Source: Promethearchaeota archaeon (lineage in GTDB: Archaea > Asgardarchaeota > Lokiarchaeia > Sigyniarchaeales > SOKP01). From it: a stretch of DNA of 64,000 bases. This document shows, piece after piece, positions 45,950-55,210 of this stretch. The position numbers were made by a program, and so were the translations under genes. Below the pieces are notes generated by a model. That model ran no database searches, had not been told where the DNA came from, and saw only the letters and a program-made list of their open reading frames with translations. Location: contig JAGXNO010000012.1 of the NCBI GenBank assembly GCA_019894975.1, positions 1 through 64,000 on the forward strand. The letters run 5' to 3'. Position 1 is the stretch's first letter, and every line of letters begins with the position of its first letter.

Positions 45950-46321
45950 AGTTTATATCTTGTCTAAATTTTGACTGAAAAATAAAAAGTTAAGCTGTTA
46001 TAGCTGTTATTTAATCTTTGATCAGTTAAATCCTTATTTATTTATTTAATTAAATGTTTTAGTTAAAATGGCTATTTAAACATTGACCATTGAAACATAT
46101 TTTCAACAATTCAAACTCTTAATAGTGTTAAAACTAGATAAATGAGATAATATTTCAGATAATTTAAGTCATTTTTGTTAAATAAGATTAAATATCTGTT
46201 ATTTAATTGTTTTAAGTTGTGGAGATAAGATATTAGGGTCTATTTAGGGGGTGAACATTTAAATAGGTCACTATCTCTTGTGATTACAATAAGATAAAAA
46301 TTTAGGAGTTTAGTAAACCTT
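45950..46321. promoter_or_regulatory. Divergent intergenic region between mvaS and a secreted-protein gene
   Basis: This 372-bp AT-rich stretch has no convincing gene. It must hold the promoters of the minus-strand HMG-CoA synthase gene and the plus-strand secreted-protein gene. TTTAAATA at 46258-46265 is a candidate TATA box for the latter, and TAGGAG lies shortly before its ATG. Short repeats of CTGTTATTTAAT occur near 46000 and 46200. Confidence 0.4.
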
Positions 46322-47809
46322 ATGAAGATATATTTAAAGAGGTTAATTTTGGCTTCTTTCCTCATTTCAGTGATATTAACTATCTCACCGAGTATCACAG
46401 CCTATTCCTGTAAGAGTACAACCGTCTGTGATGAGATTGGTTTTCAATATGAGCATACTCAATGCGGTGACGGTGAAGGGGGTATATTTATTGTATGGTC
46501 AGATGGTAGAAACGGGATAGATCTTGACATATACGCCCAGAGGATCGATGTGAATGGAGATATAATGTGGGAAGCTAATAACACTGCTATTTGTACAGAG
46601 TCAGGAAATCAAGGAACCCCAAAAATTTGTAGTGCTGGAGTAGGTGGTGCGATAATTGTATGGTCAGATGGTCGAAGTGGAGGTGCTGGTGCGGGTATTT
46701 ATGCCCAGAGAATCAAAGCAAATGGGAGCACTTTATGGAATGCGAACGGTTCCTTCGTATCTACAGGGGGTTTACGTCAGCTCTTCAGTGACAACAACGG
46801 TGGTGCAGTATTTACTTTGGGTAAATCGATAGATACAGATTATTATGCTCAACGTGTCTCTTCTAATGGAACGGCTCTATGGGGTAGCGCGGGAGCGGTT
46901 ATATGTAATGCGACTGATTCACAAGAAGACTTACAATTTTTTTGCGACGAGGAGGGAAATAGTTACTTTACATGGCATGATTATAGAGAAGGAGAGATTG
47001 CACCAATGATTAAGGAATCAGATATTTATGCACAGAAAATTGATATTAACGGAAATGTACTATGGCAATTTAACGGTACAGCGGTCTGCACTCTTAACGG
47101 TTCTCAGTGGTATCCCCAAATTTGTACTGATGGAATGGGTGGAGCCATTATTAATTGGATTGATTTGTCGAGGGGACAATGCTTTTTTCAGCGATTGAAT
47201 TCAACTAGAGAAAGTCAATGGGAACCTAATGGAACAGCATTACTTAGTTCAGTGAATTTTCTTATGGTTAATCGCATGATTAGTGATGGAGGAGGAGGAG
47301 CAATAATTATCATAGGCGGAACTGGATCCGGTCTTTATGCTCTAAGGATTAATTCAAGTGCAGGTTTAATTTATTTTAATGAGTTTTACACCAACGAAAA
47401 TGGAGGAATATTACGTCATGCCCAAATATGTAGTGATGGAGAAGGGGGATATTTTATTGCATGGGAGGAACCAGGACTCCCCCAAAAAAAAAATGTCGTG
47501 GCTCAGAGAATAAACGGAAACGGAATAAATATATGGTCTCTCAACGGTAAAGTTGTATGTGACTCTTTAGGTGATCAGGTTAGAATATCTATTACCAACA
47601 ATGGTGTAGGTAAAGCAATTATTTCATGGGAAACTTGGCTTCCTGACAGCGTTATCCCGACCGACAAAAACATCTACTATACAATACTGAAGTCAGGTAA
47701 TGAAACATCCATTCCATTCGGAAATACATACTTATTGTTTGCAGTTCTTTCTATACTGACCTTAGTTTTTATTGTAAAACGTTATCCCCATCAAAATCCT
47801 AAAACTTGA
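46322..47809 (+). CDS. Secreted, membrane-anchored beta-propeller-like repeat protein
   Basis: N-terminal signal peptide (LKRLILASFLISVILTISPSI), C-terminal anchor (YLLFAVLSILTLVFIVKRY) and basic tail, so the body is outside the cell. In between are eight repeats of about 50 residues of the type GGAIIVWSDGR followed by DIYAQRIDVNG and an NGTA-C turn. The regular strands and eight units suggest a beta-propeller. Many NGT/NGS sites could be N-glycosylated. Substrate or partner unknown. Confidence 0.78.
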   Translation: MKIYLKRLILASFLISVILTISPSITAYSCKSTTVCDEIGFQYEHTQCGDGEGGIFIVWSDGRNGIDLDIYAQRIDVNGDIMWEANNTAICTESGNQGTPKICSAGVGGAIIVWSDGRSGGAGAGIYAQRIKANGSTLWNANGSFVSTGGLRQLFSDNNGGAVFTLGKSIDTDYYAQRVSSNGTALWGSAGAVICNATDSQEDLQFFCDEEGNSYFTWHDYREGEIAPMIKESDIYAQKIDINGNVLWQFNGTAVCTLNGSQWYPQICTDGMGGAIINWIDLSRGQCFFQRLNSTRESQWEPNGTALLSSVNFLMVNRMISDGGGGAIIIIGGTGSGLYALRINSSAGLIYFNEFYTNENGGILRHAQICSDGEGGYFIAWEEPGLPQKKNVVAQRINGNGINIWSLNGKVVCDSLGDQVRISITNNGVGKAIISWETWLPDSVIPTDKNIYYTILKSGNETSIPFGNTYLLFAVLSILTLVFIVKRYPHQNPKT

Positions 47810-47933
47810 ACTATTTTTTTCTTCATTTATTATTAAAAATAAATAATTAGAAACGTTATCGCTAATATCGAAAAATTTAATATTTTTGTATTAGATATAA
47901 ACTTGAAATTAAACCACAATTAAATCTAGATAG

Positions 47934-48677
47934 ATGACATTTACTTTAGAAGAATTGAAAAAAGCAAATCAGGATAAGTTACCACGACATATTGGGCTTA
48001 TTGTTGATGGTAATAGAAGATGGGCAAAAAAAAGAAATCTTGATATTAATTTCGGTCATTTAGTCGGGTACGAAAACCTTAAAAAAAGACTTTTTGATTT
48101 TTTTGACGCAGGAATTCATTATTTAAGTTTGTATTTATTATCTCTTGAAAATGTAAAAAGACGAAGCTCTGAAGAACTTAATTATATTTATCAGATAATG
48201 ATCAAGGCTGTGGATACGGTGGTAAATGAATCGATAGTTAAGGAAGAGAAAGTAAGGTTCAATATTGTGGGTAAATTATCAATGTTACCCTCAGATGTAA
48301 GAGAAAAACTCGAAGAATTAATTGAATTTACTAAATCCCATGATCAAAATTTTATCAATCTGTGTATTATGTATGATGGACATGAAGAAATAGTGGATGC
48401 GATAAAAAGCATTATTAAAGATCAAATTAATCCGGAGGAGATCAATAAGAAACTTATCAAGGGTTATTTATATGAAGGACGAGAAAATTTTCCGGATTTA
48501 GATTTTATAATAAGGACAGGAATGGAAGATGGAGCAAGAATTTCAGGATTTTTATTATGGGATTCCTCCTATGCGGAATTTAAATTTAGGAACGAATTAT
48601 GGCCTGATTATAATAAAGAAATGGTACTTGAAGACATAATTGACTATACAAAAAGAAGTAGACGTATGGGAAGCTGA
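47934..48677 (+). CDS. uppS: Cis-prenyltransferase (undecaprenyl/dolichyl diphosphate synthase type)
   Basis: Adds IPP units in cis to an allylic diphosphate, giving the long lipid carrier used for glycan and N-glycan assembly. The catalytic loop PRHIGLIVDGNRRWAKK with Asp 25 is present, followed by GHLVGYENLKKRL, YLSLYLLSLENVKR, and the C-terminal DLDFIIRTGMEDGARISGFLLWDSSYAEF substrate segment (in two stretches). Length 247 is typical. It closes the isoprenoid block although two genes separate it from the operon. Confidence 0.94.
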   Translation: MTFTLEELKKANQDKLPRHIGLIVDGNRRWAKKRNLDINFGHLVGYENLKKRLFDFFDAGIHYLSLYLLSLENVKRRSSEELNYIYQIMIKAVDTVVNESIVKEEKVRFNIVGKLSMLPSDVREKLEELIEFTKSHDQNFINLCIMYDGHEEIVDAIKSIIKDQINPEEINKKLIKGYLYEGRENFPDLDFIIRTGMEDGARISGFLLWDSSYAEFKFRNELWPDYNKEMVLEDIIDYTKRSRRMGS

Positions 48678-48789
48678 CTTTTTAAAAACTAATTTTTCTC
48701 TCTAATCACTTGATTTGACATTAAACCTAAAAATAAATATCAGAACAACCATTCATTATTAAAAGAGAGATTAAATTGTAATTTTTATT

Positions 48790-50562
48790 ATGTCAAATTC
48801 CTCTAACATTATTTCCTTAAACATAACAAAATTTCCACAGAATATTCTGATTCCTGATATGGATAATGATGTTTCCATTCAAGCAACAAATAATTCAAAT
48901 AAGAACGAGAATTTTAGATTTGTTTTTGAAGGGGAAAATCTAGATGTTTACTATAAATCAGAACCGTTAAACGATCAGGTTGAATTTGCAGCAAATGAAA
49001 CCAAAAGTATCGATTTAAAGCTAAACCCAACCGTTAGCGGTTCTGGAAAATTGATAATTAATGGCTTTTGGTTAAAAATCGTAGAATATACAGTTAAAGT
49101 ACAAAAAGTTAGAGAAACTGTTCCAAAAAATAAGTTAAACAAAAAGTTAGAAAATTATAAATTCAAAGGTACAGAGAAAATAGACTCAATAGATCCAAAA
49201 GAGTATCTCCTTGGAATGACATTAAAGGAGATACAAACCGCAGAAGAACAATTAGAGACAATGAAAAAAAATTATAACTTAACATTATCATCAAACTCAA
49301 CAAACTCAGAAGCATTTACGAGGGTTACAATTGAAGTTATTGAAAAAACTATAAAACAATTAGCTAAAGGATATCTCTCAAATAATAATATTCAGAATGC
49401 GTTAGGAATAGCATTAGAATTATCAGATCCAAACGACCGGATTAATTTCTATGTAAATTTAATAAGAGCATATGCGTTTGAAAATATGAATGACGCAGTT
49501 CAAATAATTAGAAGTTTGAATGATGTAAATCTGCAGCAAAGCCTATTGAAATCCTTGATTTTTGATCAAGCATCTCATAATCCAATTCCAGCCCTTACAT
49601 TGATCACCGGTATTATTGATTCATCCACAAAAATTATTTTGTTATTTAATATAGCCAAACAATTAAATAATGATAATAATTCATCTGAATTGTCAAAAAT
49701 TTTAAGAAAAACAATTGAAACTGTTCTCAAATCTATAGGACTCAATAATGAAGATAAGAAAGACCAAAAGTTTTTCTATGAATCGCTTAAAGATGCTATA
49801 AATGGAATTGCTGAAATTGAAAATCCTGTTGCAGCGAATAACATAATTGAAGGGATTGATAACCAAACACTCAAAGAGAGCATAACAAAAGATTTATTTG
49901 ATATGGTTTATGAGCTTGTGGATGAAATAAGAACAAAAATAGAATCTGAATTAGTCTTTTCTCAATTCTTTTTACTCAATACCTATATTTCGAACATTAC
50001 CAATGAAATTAAAAGTTTTAGCAATATTGGTGGAAATGTAAGTAGTAATATTCTCTCAGGTGATTTCAATTTTAATCTTATTTTTCTTTCATTATTTAGG
50101 TTTGATTTTAGTATTTTCCCATTTATCGATCGTGTATCTAGTGACCTAAAATTTAACATGAAGAAATCCATTGGATATTATATTTTCCCTTCTGTTGATA
50201 ATTTCCAGAACAATGAATTAAATGTTCTCCAGAAGACATTACAACAGTTTTTTAATAATTTTGCGAACGTACCTAACCAATTACTCATATTTAACCTTGA
50301 TTTTATTCCATATTTAGGAAAACCAACCGTAATTTTATCTTCTGAATCACAGCTAAGTAATACAATAAAATCTAAAATAGAAAAGCTTGGAGACAGTGTT
50401 AATCTAATTATTGATGATTCGATGTTTAAAGGTGGTGAAATTTACGATAATTTAAGAAAAATTATCCCCTCAAATAAAGGAGAGATTTTTAACCTTATTT
50501 TATCCTACGAATTCATAAATGACTATAATGTGTTTAAAGCATTTATTCAATCACTATTCTAA
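48790..50562 (+). CDS. Large hypothetical protein: beta-rich N-terminus, helical body
   Basis: I recognise no family. Residues 1-105 look like an immunoglobulin-like or macroglobulin-type beta domain (NITKFPQNILIPDMDNDVSI, KNENFRFVFEGENLDVYY) without a signal peptide. Residues about 145-410 are helical with repeated motifs such as LAKGYLSNNNIQNALGIA and LIRAYAFENMNDAVQII, similar in spacing to HEAT or TPR-like repeats. The last 170 residues are hydrophobic and mixed. It is the first of four co-oriented genes ending with a coiled-coil protein. Confidence 0.65.
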   Translation: MSNSSNIISLNITKFPQNILIPDMDNDVSIQATNNSNKNENFRFVFEGENLDVYYKSEPLNDQVEFAANETKSIDLKLNPTVSGSGKLIINGFWLKIVEYTVKVQKVRETVPKNKLNKKLENYKFKGTEKIDSIDPKEYLLGMTLKEIQTAEEQLETMKKNYNLTLSSNSTNSEAFTRVTIEVIEKTIKQLAKGYLSNNNIQNALGIALELSDPNDRINFYVNLIRAYAFENMNDAVQIIRSLNDVNLQQSLLKSLIFDQASHNPIPALTLITGIIDSSTKIILLFNIAKQLNNDNNSSELSKILRKTIETVLKSIGLNNEDKKDQKFFYESLKDAINGIAEIENPVAANNIIEGIDNQTLKESITKDLFDMVYELVDEIRTKIESELVFSQFFLLNTYISNITNEIKSFSNIGGNVSSNILSGDFNFNLIFLSLFRFDFSIFPFIDRVSSDLKFNMKKSIGYYIFPSVDNFQNNELNVLQKTLQQFFNNFANVPNQLLIFNLDFIPYLGKPTVILSSESQLSNTIKSKIEKLGDSVNLIIDDSMFKGGEIYDNLRKIIPSNKGEIFNLILSYEFINDYNVFKAFIQSLF

Positions 50563-50643
50563 AAAAAGGTAAGTTACAAAGATTATTTAATGAAATATTT
50601 TATGTAATGAGTATAAAAGTAGAAAAACACAGGTTAAGCCCCT

Positions 50644-52317
50644 ATGGCGAAAGATAAGAAGAAAAAAGAAAAAAAGTCGAAGAAACAAAAACAAGAAAAT
50701 AGTACTTTTTCTGAATTAATAACTCAAACAGGCAAAAGTAAAGCAAAAGCAGCAGCTCCTGCAAGTGTTGCATTAGGCCAAAATATTGACAGATCTGCAG
50801 ATAAGCTATTCCTCGGAACTGATTACCGAGAAGTCCTTATTCCTGAAAGACCGTGGGCTGAAATGTTGAATGATGTGGAACATTGGACTCCGTTACCTTA
50901 TACTCATGGAATTGAAATGGAATTGATTATAGCAGATGACAACGGTGATTATCCCCCTGGTGATGAAATGGTTTTTCGGATGAAAGAAATTGTTAAAGAT
51001 GCTATTAAAATTATGGATGAGATACTTTATGCGGGAAGAAGTGATTTTCTACCTGTACCCGATTATATTCACCAAAAAGTGTTAGCTAGACCGTGGGGGC
51101 GTGATGACCTTGAAAAGGGGTATGCAATGGATATTCGCTATGCATTAGGAGACAGCTCTGTTGATATTGATACTTTTGCTCGAGATGGAAATGTAACGGC
51201 AATTACTTATATATTAGAACTTGTAACACCGCCATGTGTCTATGTAGAAGAATTAGCATATTGGGCGAGTACTTTATTCTTACTAGCAAAAGCTACTTTG
51301 CCAAAAGATTTACATATAATTGCTTCTGCGATAAACCCAGCAACAAAAGAATATATGCGCGGTGTTTCTCAAGCAGATCACAGTCATATTGGTTCTTTTG
51401 AATCTGATTTAGAGAGAGTTCAAGCTTATTGCATGATACGGAATTTTATCCCACATATCATTGCTCTCACCTGCAATTCACCAATTTTGAATAATAAACC
51501 AACTGACGTTGTGAAGGTCATTAATAACAGAATCACCGCACCTAACTGTGTCCGCTCATTAAGGTTAAAAAGTAACATTACCATGTTGAGTAATAATGAT
51601 CCAAATCATTATATTCCTTATTTAACTGATCTTAGTGAGAATTCTATCAATTTCCTACTCAATACAGTTCAAAAAGCAAGCTTAGAAGATGCAAGGTTCC
51701 AGGATATCTTCCCAGTAACGGATTGGGGAACGATAGAGGTCAGAATAAGCGATGCGCAGATTTCTATATGCAGAAGAATCGGTATCGCTCTTTTAATCGA
51801 AACATTATGCTACAAGGCTAAGAAATTACTCCAGAAAGGTGTTTGGGTACCAGATGTAGGCTCAGAGACAATCACATTGAACAGACAAGGAGCCATCGAA
51901 CGGGGTTTGATTTCCTTATTCCGCGTCTCACCTAACCTTAAGCGAGAAAACTTAGCACAGTATGACCCTGACTTTGCAGAGCAGTACCTTGGATCACAGG
52001 ATAAACCTATACGCTATATGATGCAGGCAGTGCAGAGCATGTTTTTCTATTTGAAGGATGAGTTGAAAGAGCTAGGTTTTCTCTACAGCCCCTTTCTAAA
52101 GCCAATACTCCAATCCGTATTCGGCAATGTAAGCTATGCTGAACCCCCCATAACCGAGGCAGAATACCAGCTAAGCCTTTACAAATACAAACTGGATAAC
52201 GGAGAAGATCCTAGCATTTTATACGATTTGATTTATTTTACTATCCAATATTGTCAGGATCCACTGAATAATCCCCTTACAGGGGTTTTAACTCTTCCTA
52301 AAGAGATGAGAGATTAG
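50644..52317 (+). CDS. GCS2-like carboxylate-amine ligase (glutamate-cysteine ligase family)
   Basis: After a Lys-rich N-terminal tail (1-37) the protein shows the GCS2 pattern: THGIEMELIIAD (87-98), where Glu residues bind Mg-ATP, ITYILELVTPP, ADHSHIGSFE, IALTCNSPIL and DWGTIEVRISDAQ. Family members join an amino acid to a carboxylate with ATP, glutamate-cysteine ligase being the model. The real substrate is unknown. GC content climbs from about 35% to 43-47% after position 51,690, unlike its neighbours. It lies between the helical protein and an amidohydrolase. Confidence 0.75.
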   Translation: MAKDKKKKEKKSKKQKQENSTFSELITQTGKSKAKAAAPASVALGQNIDRSADKLFLGTDYREVLIPERPWAEMLNDVEHWTPLPYTHGIEMELIIADDNGDYPPGDEMVFRMKEIVKDAIKIMDEILYAGRSDFLPVPDYIHQKVLARPWGRDDLEKGYAMDIRYALGDSSVDIDTFARDGNVTAITYILELVTPPCVYVEELAYWASTLFLLAKATLPKDLHIIASAINPATKEYMRGVSQADHSHIGSFESDLERVQAYCMIRNFIPHIIALTCNSPILNNKPTDVVKVINNRITAPNCVRSLRLKSNITMLSNNDPNHYIPYLTDLSENSINFLLNTVQKASLEDARFQDIFPVTDWGTIEVRISDAQISICRRIGIALLIETLCYKAKKLLQKGVWVPDVGSETITLNRQGAIERGLISLFRVSPNLKRENLAQYDPDFAEQYLGSQDKPIRYMMQAVQSMFFYLKDELKELGFLYSPFLKPILQSVFGNVSYAEPPITEAEYQLSLYKYKLDNGEDPSILYDLIYFTIQYCQDPLNNPLTGVLTLPKEMRD

Positions 52318-52347
52318 ACACTATAAAAGAAAGTATGGTGAATTTTT

Positions 52348-53895
52348 ATGTTAACATGTACAATAGAACAAAATGGCAGAAAATGGGAGGAGCACATCCT
52401 AGTTATTGATGCACATTCTCATCTTGGCCAAGATGTAGATGGTGCAACCATGATGAACCCTTTAGCTCCAGGAGCAGGCACTTTTGACTTTTGGGGAAAT
52501 GTCCAAGGGAGGATCAAGGCAGATTGGGAAAAAACGGGAGAACAATCTTTTACCAGTATTATGAACGGAAAGAATACTAAAATCTCCTGGTCTTTTACAC
52601 CCTATCCTTTTACGGATAGGTTATACATTGCCCTTGAAAAGCTTGGAAAAAAGCATTCTGATTTAAAAGAGAAAGCTAAATTTTATTCTATGATTGATCA
52701 AGGAGTATGCTTTCCTTTTCAAGACGTGTTTCGTGATAAACATCCAGAAGCGCTTTATCGAGCGAGTAATATTAATGTTTCACGTTTTACAACCAGATTT
52801 CCATTCTCTATGAAATTGATTGGATATGGTCGATGTGATCCCATGGAAGGGGAAAAAGCGGTTAATGAAGTAAGATATGCAAGAGAAGTATTAGGTCTCC
52901 GCGGATTAAAGCTTCATCCCAGGTCGGAAGGATGGATTGATAAAATAAGTTCGGAGAAAGCACTTCAAGTTCTTATAGAAGCAGCATCATTTTCAATGCC
53001 TGTTCTTTTTGACACTCGAGGGAGAGGGTCAATTCTAGAAATATCTCGGTTGATTGAACAAACAAGGAATGTCTTAAAATCAAAATATCCTGATCTATTA
53101 CCCCATCTTAAAGTAATTATTGCTCATTTTGCTCAGGGGAATATTGATGATTATGAAGTGTACAATGCAGTAGTTCAACCAAATACCTATGGAGATCTTT
53201 CAATGTTGCATGGTGCGGGAGCAGGTAACTTTTTCGAGAGTTTTCGAAAATGGTTTAAATCAAATAATAAAGAAAGAGTAGATAACCGGATATGGTCTGA
53301 ATATCTTCTGTATGCTAGTGATTATCCATATTTTGGAGACGTTCATGCCCAAAAATTGATGAAATATATCATTAATAAACAATTTTTTGATTCAGGGGGA
53401 ACCATACAAGATACAAGAAATATTCTTGGATTAAACCAATTAAGAGTATTACCAGAATATAACCTTCCTCAAAATCAAAAAGAGTTAAAAAATCCACCCA
53501 GTTTAACCATTTCTAATCCTCTGTTTAAAACAAATAAAGAGAGTTCATTTGCAACCGCAATAACCACACTTGCAAAAACAATCGTAGATAATAAAATTGA
53601 TATTAAGAAGTTTTGTTTGCAGTTTAAGGAATCTTGGGCAGAATTTACTGATGATGTCCTCTTAACTATTATATCAAATTCAAAAAAGCAAGAGAAAAAT
53701 ATCTTGTTGATGAATTTGATAAAAGATCAGATTTCTATATTTGCTCCACTGCAATCGAATATGGAATGGAAAAAATTTGGTTACAAATATTTTGATCCAC
53801 TAGATAGAGCATTCTTCGCAACTCTATTCAAAACAAATTATTTATCTATGGATGTAAATAAAACGGTAGAGACATTTACTCATATCTATACTTAG
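52348..53895 (+). CDS. Amidohydrolase-family (TIM-barrel) metal enzyme
   Basis: The 515 residues include the N-terminal metal motif LVIDAHSHLGQD (H23, H25), GLRGLKLHPRSEGW, FDTRGRGS, VIIAHFAQGN and YASDYPYFGD, the strand-end His and Asp residues of the amidohydrolase barrel. A C-terminal helical region of about 130 residues is added. It starts 30 bp after the GCS2-like gene, so ligase and hydrolase are probably an operon acting on one metabolite, perhaps making and cleaving an amide. Confidence 0.8.
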   Translation: MLTCTIEQNGRKWEEHILVIDAHSHLGQDVDGATMMNPLAPGAGTFDFWGNVQGRIKADWEKTGEQSFTSIMNGKNTKISWSFTPYPFTDRLYIALEKLGKKHSDLKEKAKFYSMIDQGVCFPFQDVFRDKHPEALYRASNINVSRFTTRFPFSMKLIGYGRCDPMEGEKAVNEVRYAREVLGLRGLKLHPRSEGWIDKISSEKALQVLIEAASFSMPVLFDTRGRGSILEISRLIEQTRNVLKSKYPDLLPHLKVIIAHFAQGNIDDYEVYNAVVQPNTYGDLSMLHGAGAGNFFESFRKWFKSNNKERVDNRIWSEYLLYASDYPYFGDVHAQKLMKYIINKQFFDSGGTIQDTRNILGLNQLRVLPEYNLPQNQKELKNPPSLTISNPLFKTNKESSFATAITTLAKTIVDNKIDIKKFCLQFKESWAEFTDDVLLTIISNSKKQEKNILLMNLIKDQISIFAPLQSNMEWKKFGYKYFDPLDRAFFATLFKTNYLSMDVNKTVETFTHIYT

Positions 53896-54002
53896 GAAGC
53901 TTGTTTCTTAGCAGAACTATTATATTTATTAAAAAATAATCTATATATAAAAAGTTACGAAAAGAATTTTCGTTATTTATTCACTCCTTATGGGGATAAA
54001 CA

Positions 54003-55061
54003 TTGAGAGGAATAGTAATTCTAAATTTAAGTGAAGGGTCTGAACCAACTATTGATATTCAATATCCTGATGATATTTGTGAAATCCTTCAAATCTCAAC
54101 ATCGGGGTTAATGAGTCTCTTTGAGCAACACAAGACGGTCAAAACGGGCCCTAATTATCTTGAAATGCAAATTAAAAGAAATGTTAGTGTCGCAAGTTTT
54201 TTTACAGGGCATAGCAATAGAAGCTTTCTTGGAAAACCAGATCATTGCATAACAATCTTCCTCTCTGATGACGATACTATTCCTAAAACATTTGAAGGTC
54301 AAGTTAGACGGATAGCTTTTGAATTATTACCCAAAAGAGAAGAACCTGATTTCCATGACCAATTTGTAAAATATTTTGAACTATTGAAAATGGGAGAATT
54401 GGATCCTTATTATCAACAAATGCTAAAATTGACACAAGACCTAAGTACTAAAAGGGAAAGAATCGATGACCTAGCCCAAAAAGTTTCTTTATTAGTATCA
54501 GATAGATCTGACCATTTAAGAAACGTAGATGCTCTTAAGGATGAGATTAACGAATTATATGCAAAAATGGACAATTGGTCACTTCAGATGGCAGAATTAA
54601 ATGAATATAATGCAACCTTAACTATGAAGATTAAAGGTTTAAATCAACTAACAACTCAACAGAAAAACAGATTAATGCAAAAGGAGAACCTAATTATCAG
54701 TCTAAGTAATGAAATAAATGAAAAAAGTGAGATTGAAGATGGTGCTGAGAAATTACTTAATCAGATAAAACTGATTAAGTCACAAAATCAAACACTAAGC
54801 GACGAGATCTCCACGTTAAATGAGACAAATAAAAATTTAAAATTTCAAGTTTTAAAAGCCAATCGGGAAAATGAAGCTCATCTTGATACTATCACGAATC
54901 TGAAATTAGAGATGAGGGAACTAAAACAACCCATACCTTCTGATACTACCGGTAAAGGCAAAAAGAAGGACGATATTATAGATTTGAAAAAAGAATTAAA
55001 GGTTCTAAGAAGAGAAAGAGACCATTATAAGGAAATGGTTAAGAAAAATAATCTTCTTTAA
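54003..55061 (+). CDS. Coiled-coil protein with longin/roadblock-like N-terminal domain
   Basis: Residues 1-115 are alpha/beta (GIVILNLSEGSEPTIDIQYP, then a strand VASFFTGHSNRSFLG and CITIFLSDDD), reminiscent of longin domains. From about 135 to the end the chain is a long coiled coil with heptads (LTQDLSTKRERIDDLAQKVS, LKDEINELYAKMD) and a Lys-rich stretch. A TTG at 54003 is the start, with GGGGAT nine bases upstream. Such proteins resemble eukaryotic tethers in shape; this is only an analogy. Confidence 0.68.
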   Translation: MRGIVILNLSEGSEPTIDIQYPDDICEILQISTSGLMSLFEQHKTVKTGPNYLEMQIKRNVSVASFFTGHSNRSFLGKPDHCITIFLSDDDTIPKTFEGQVRRIAFELLPKREEPDFHDQFVKYFELLKMGELDPYYQQMLKLTQDLSTKRERIDDLAQKVSLLVSDRSDHLRNVDALKDEINELYAKMDNWSLQMAELNEYNATLTMKIKGLNQLTTQQKNRLMQKENLIISLSNEINEKSEIEDGAEKLLNQIKLIKSQNQTLSDEISTLNETNKNLKFQVLKANRENEAHLDTITNLKLEMRELKQPIPSDTTGKGKKKDDIIDLKKELKVLRRERDHYKEMVKKNNLL

Positions 55062-55174
55062 TTTGAGATCCCTTTCGATTTAAATTTTTACCAATTTTAC
55101 AAAAGAATCTAATTTTTTATTCTATAATATGGGAAAAAACACTCTATAAGATTTAAAAGGATTTAATACCTTAG

Positions 55175-55210
55175 GTAACATACAATCTATTAAAAAGGGT
55201 TAAACTTAAA
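55175..55210 (+). repeat. Leader repeat, copy 1, upstream of the first beta-helix protein
   Basis: The 36 bases before ATG 55211 recur, with three mismatches, before ATG 56999. They include AACATACAATCTATTAAAA and a GGGTTAAA segment that may act as ribosome binding site. The paired leader shows that the gene was duplicated with its control region. Confidence 0.75.
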
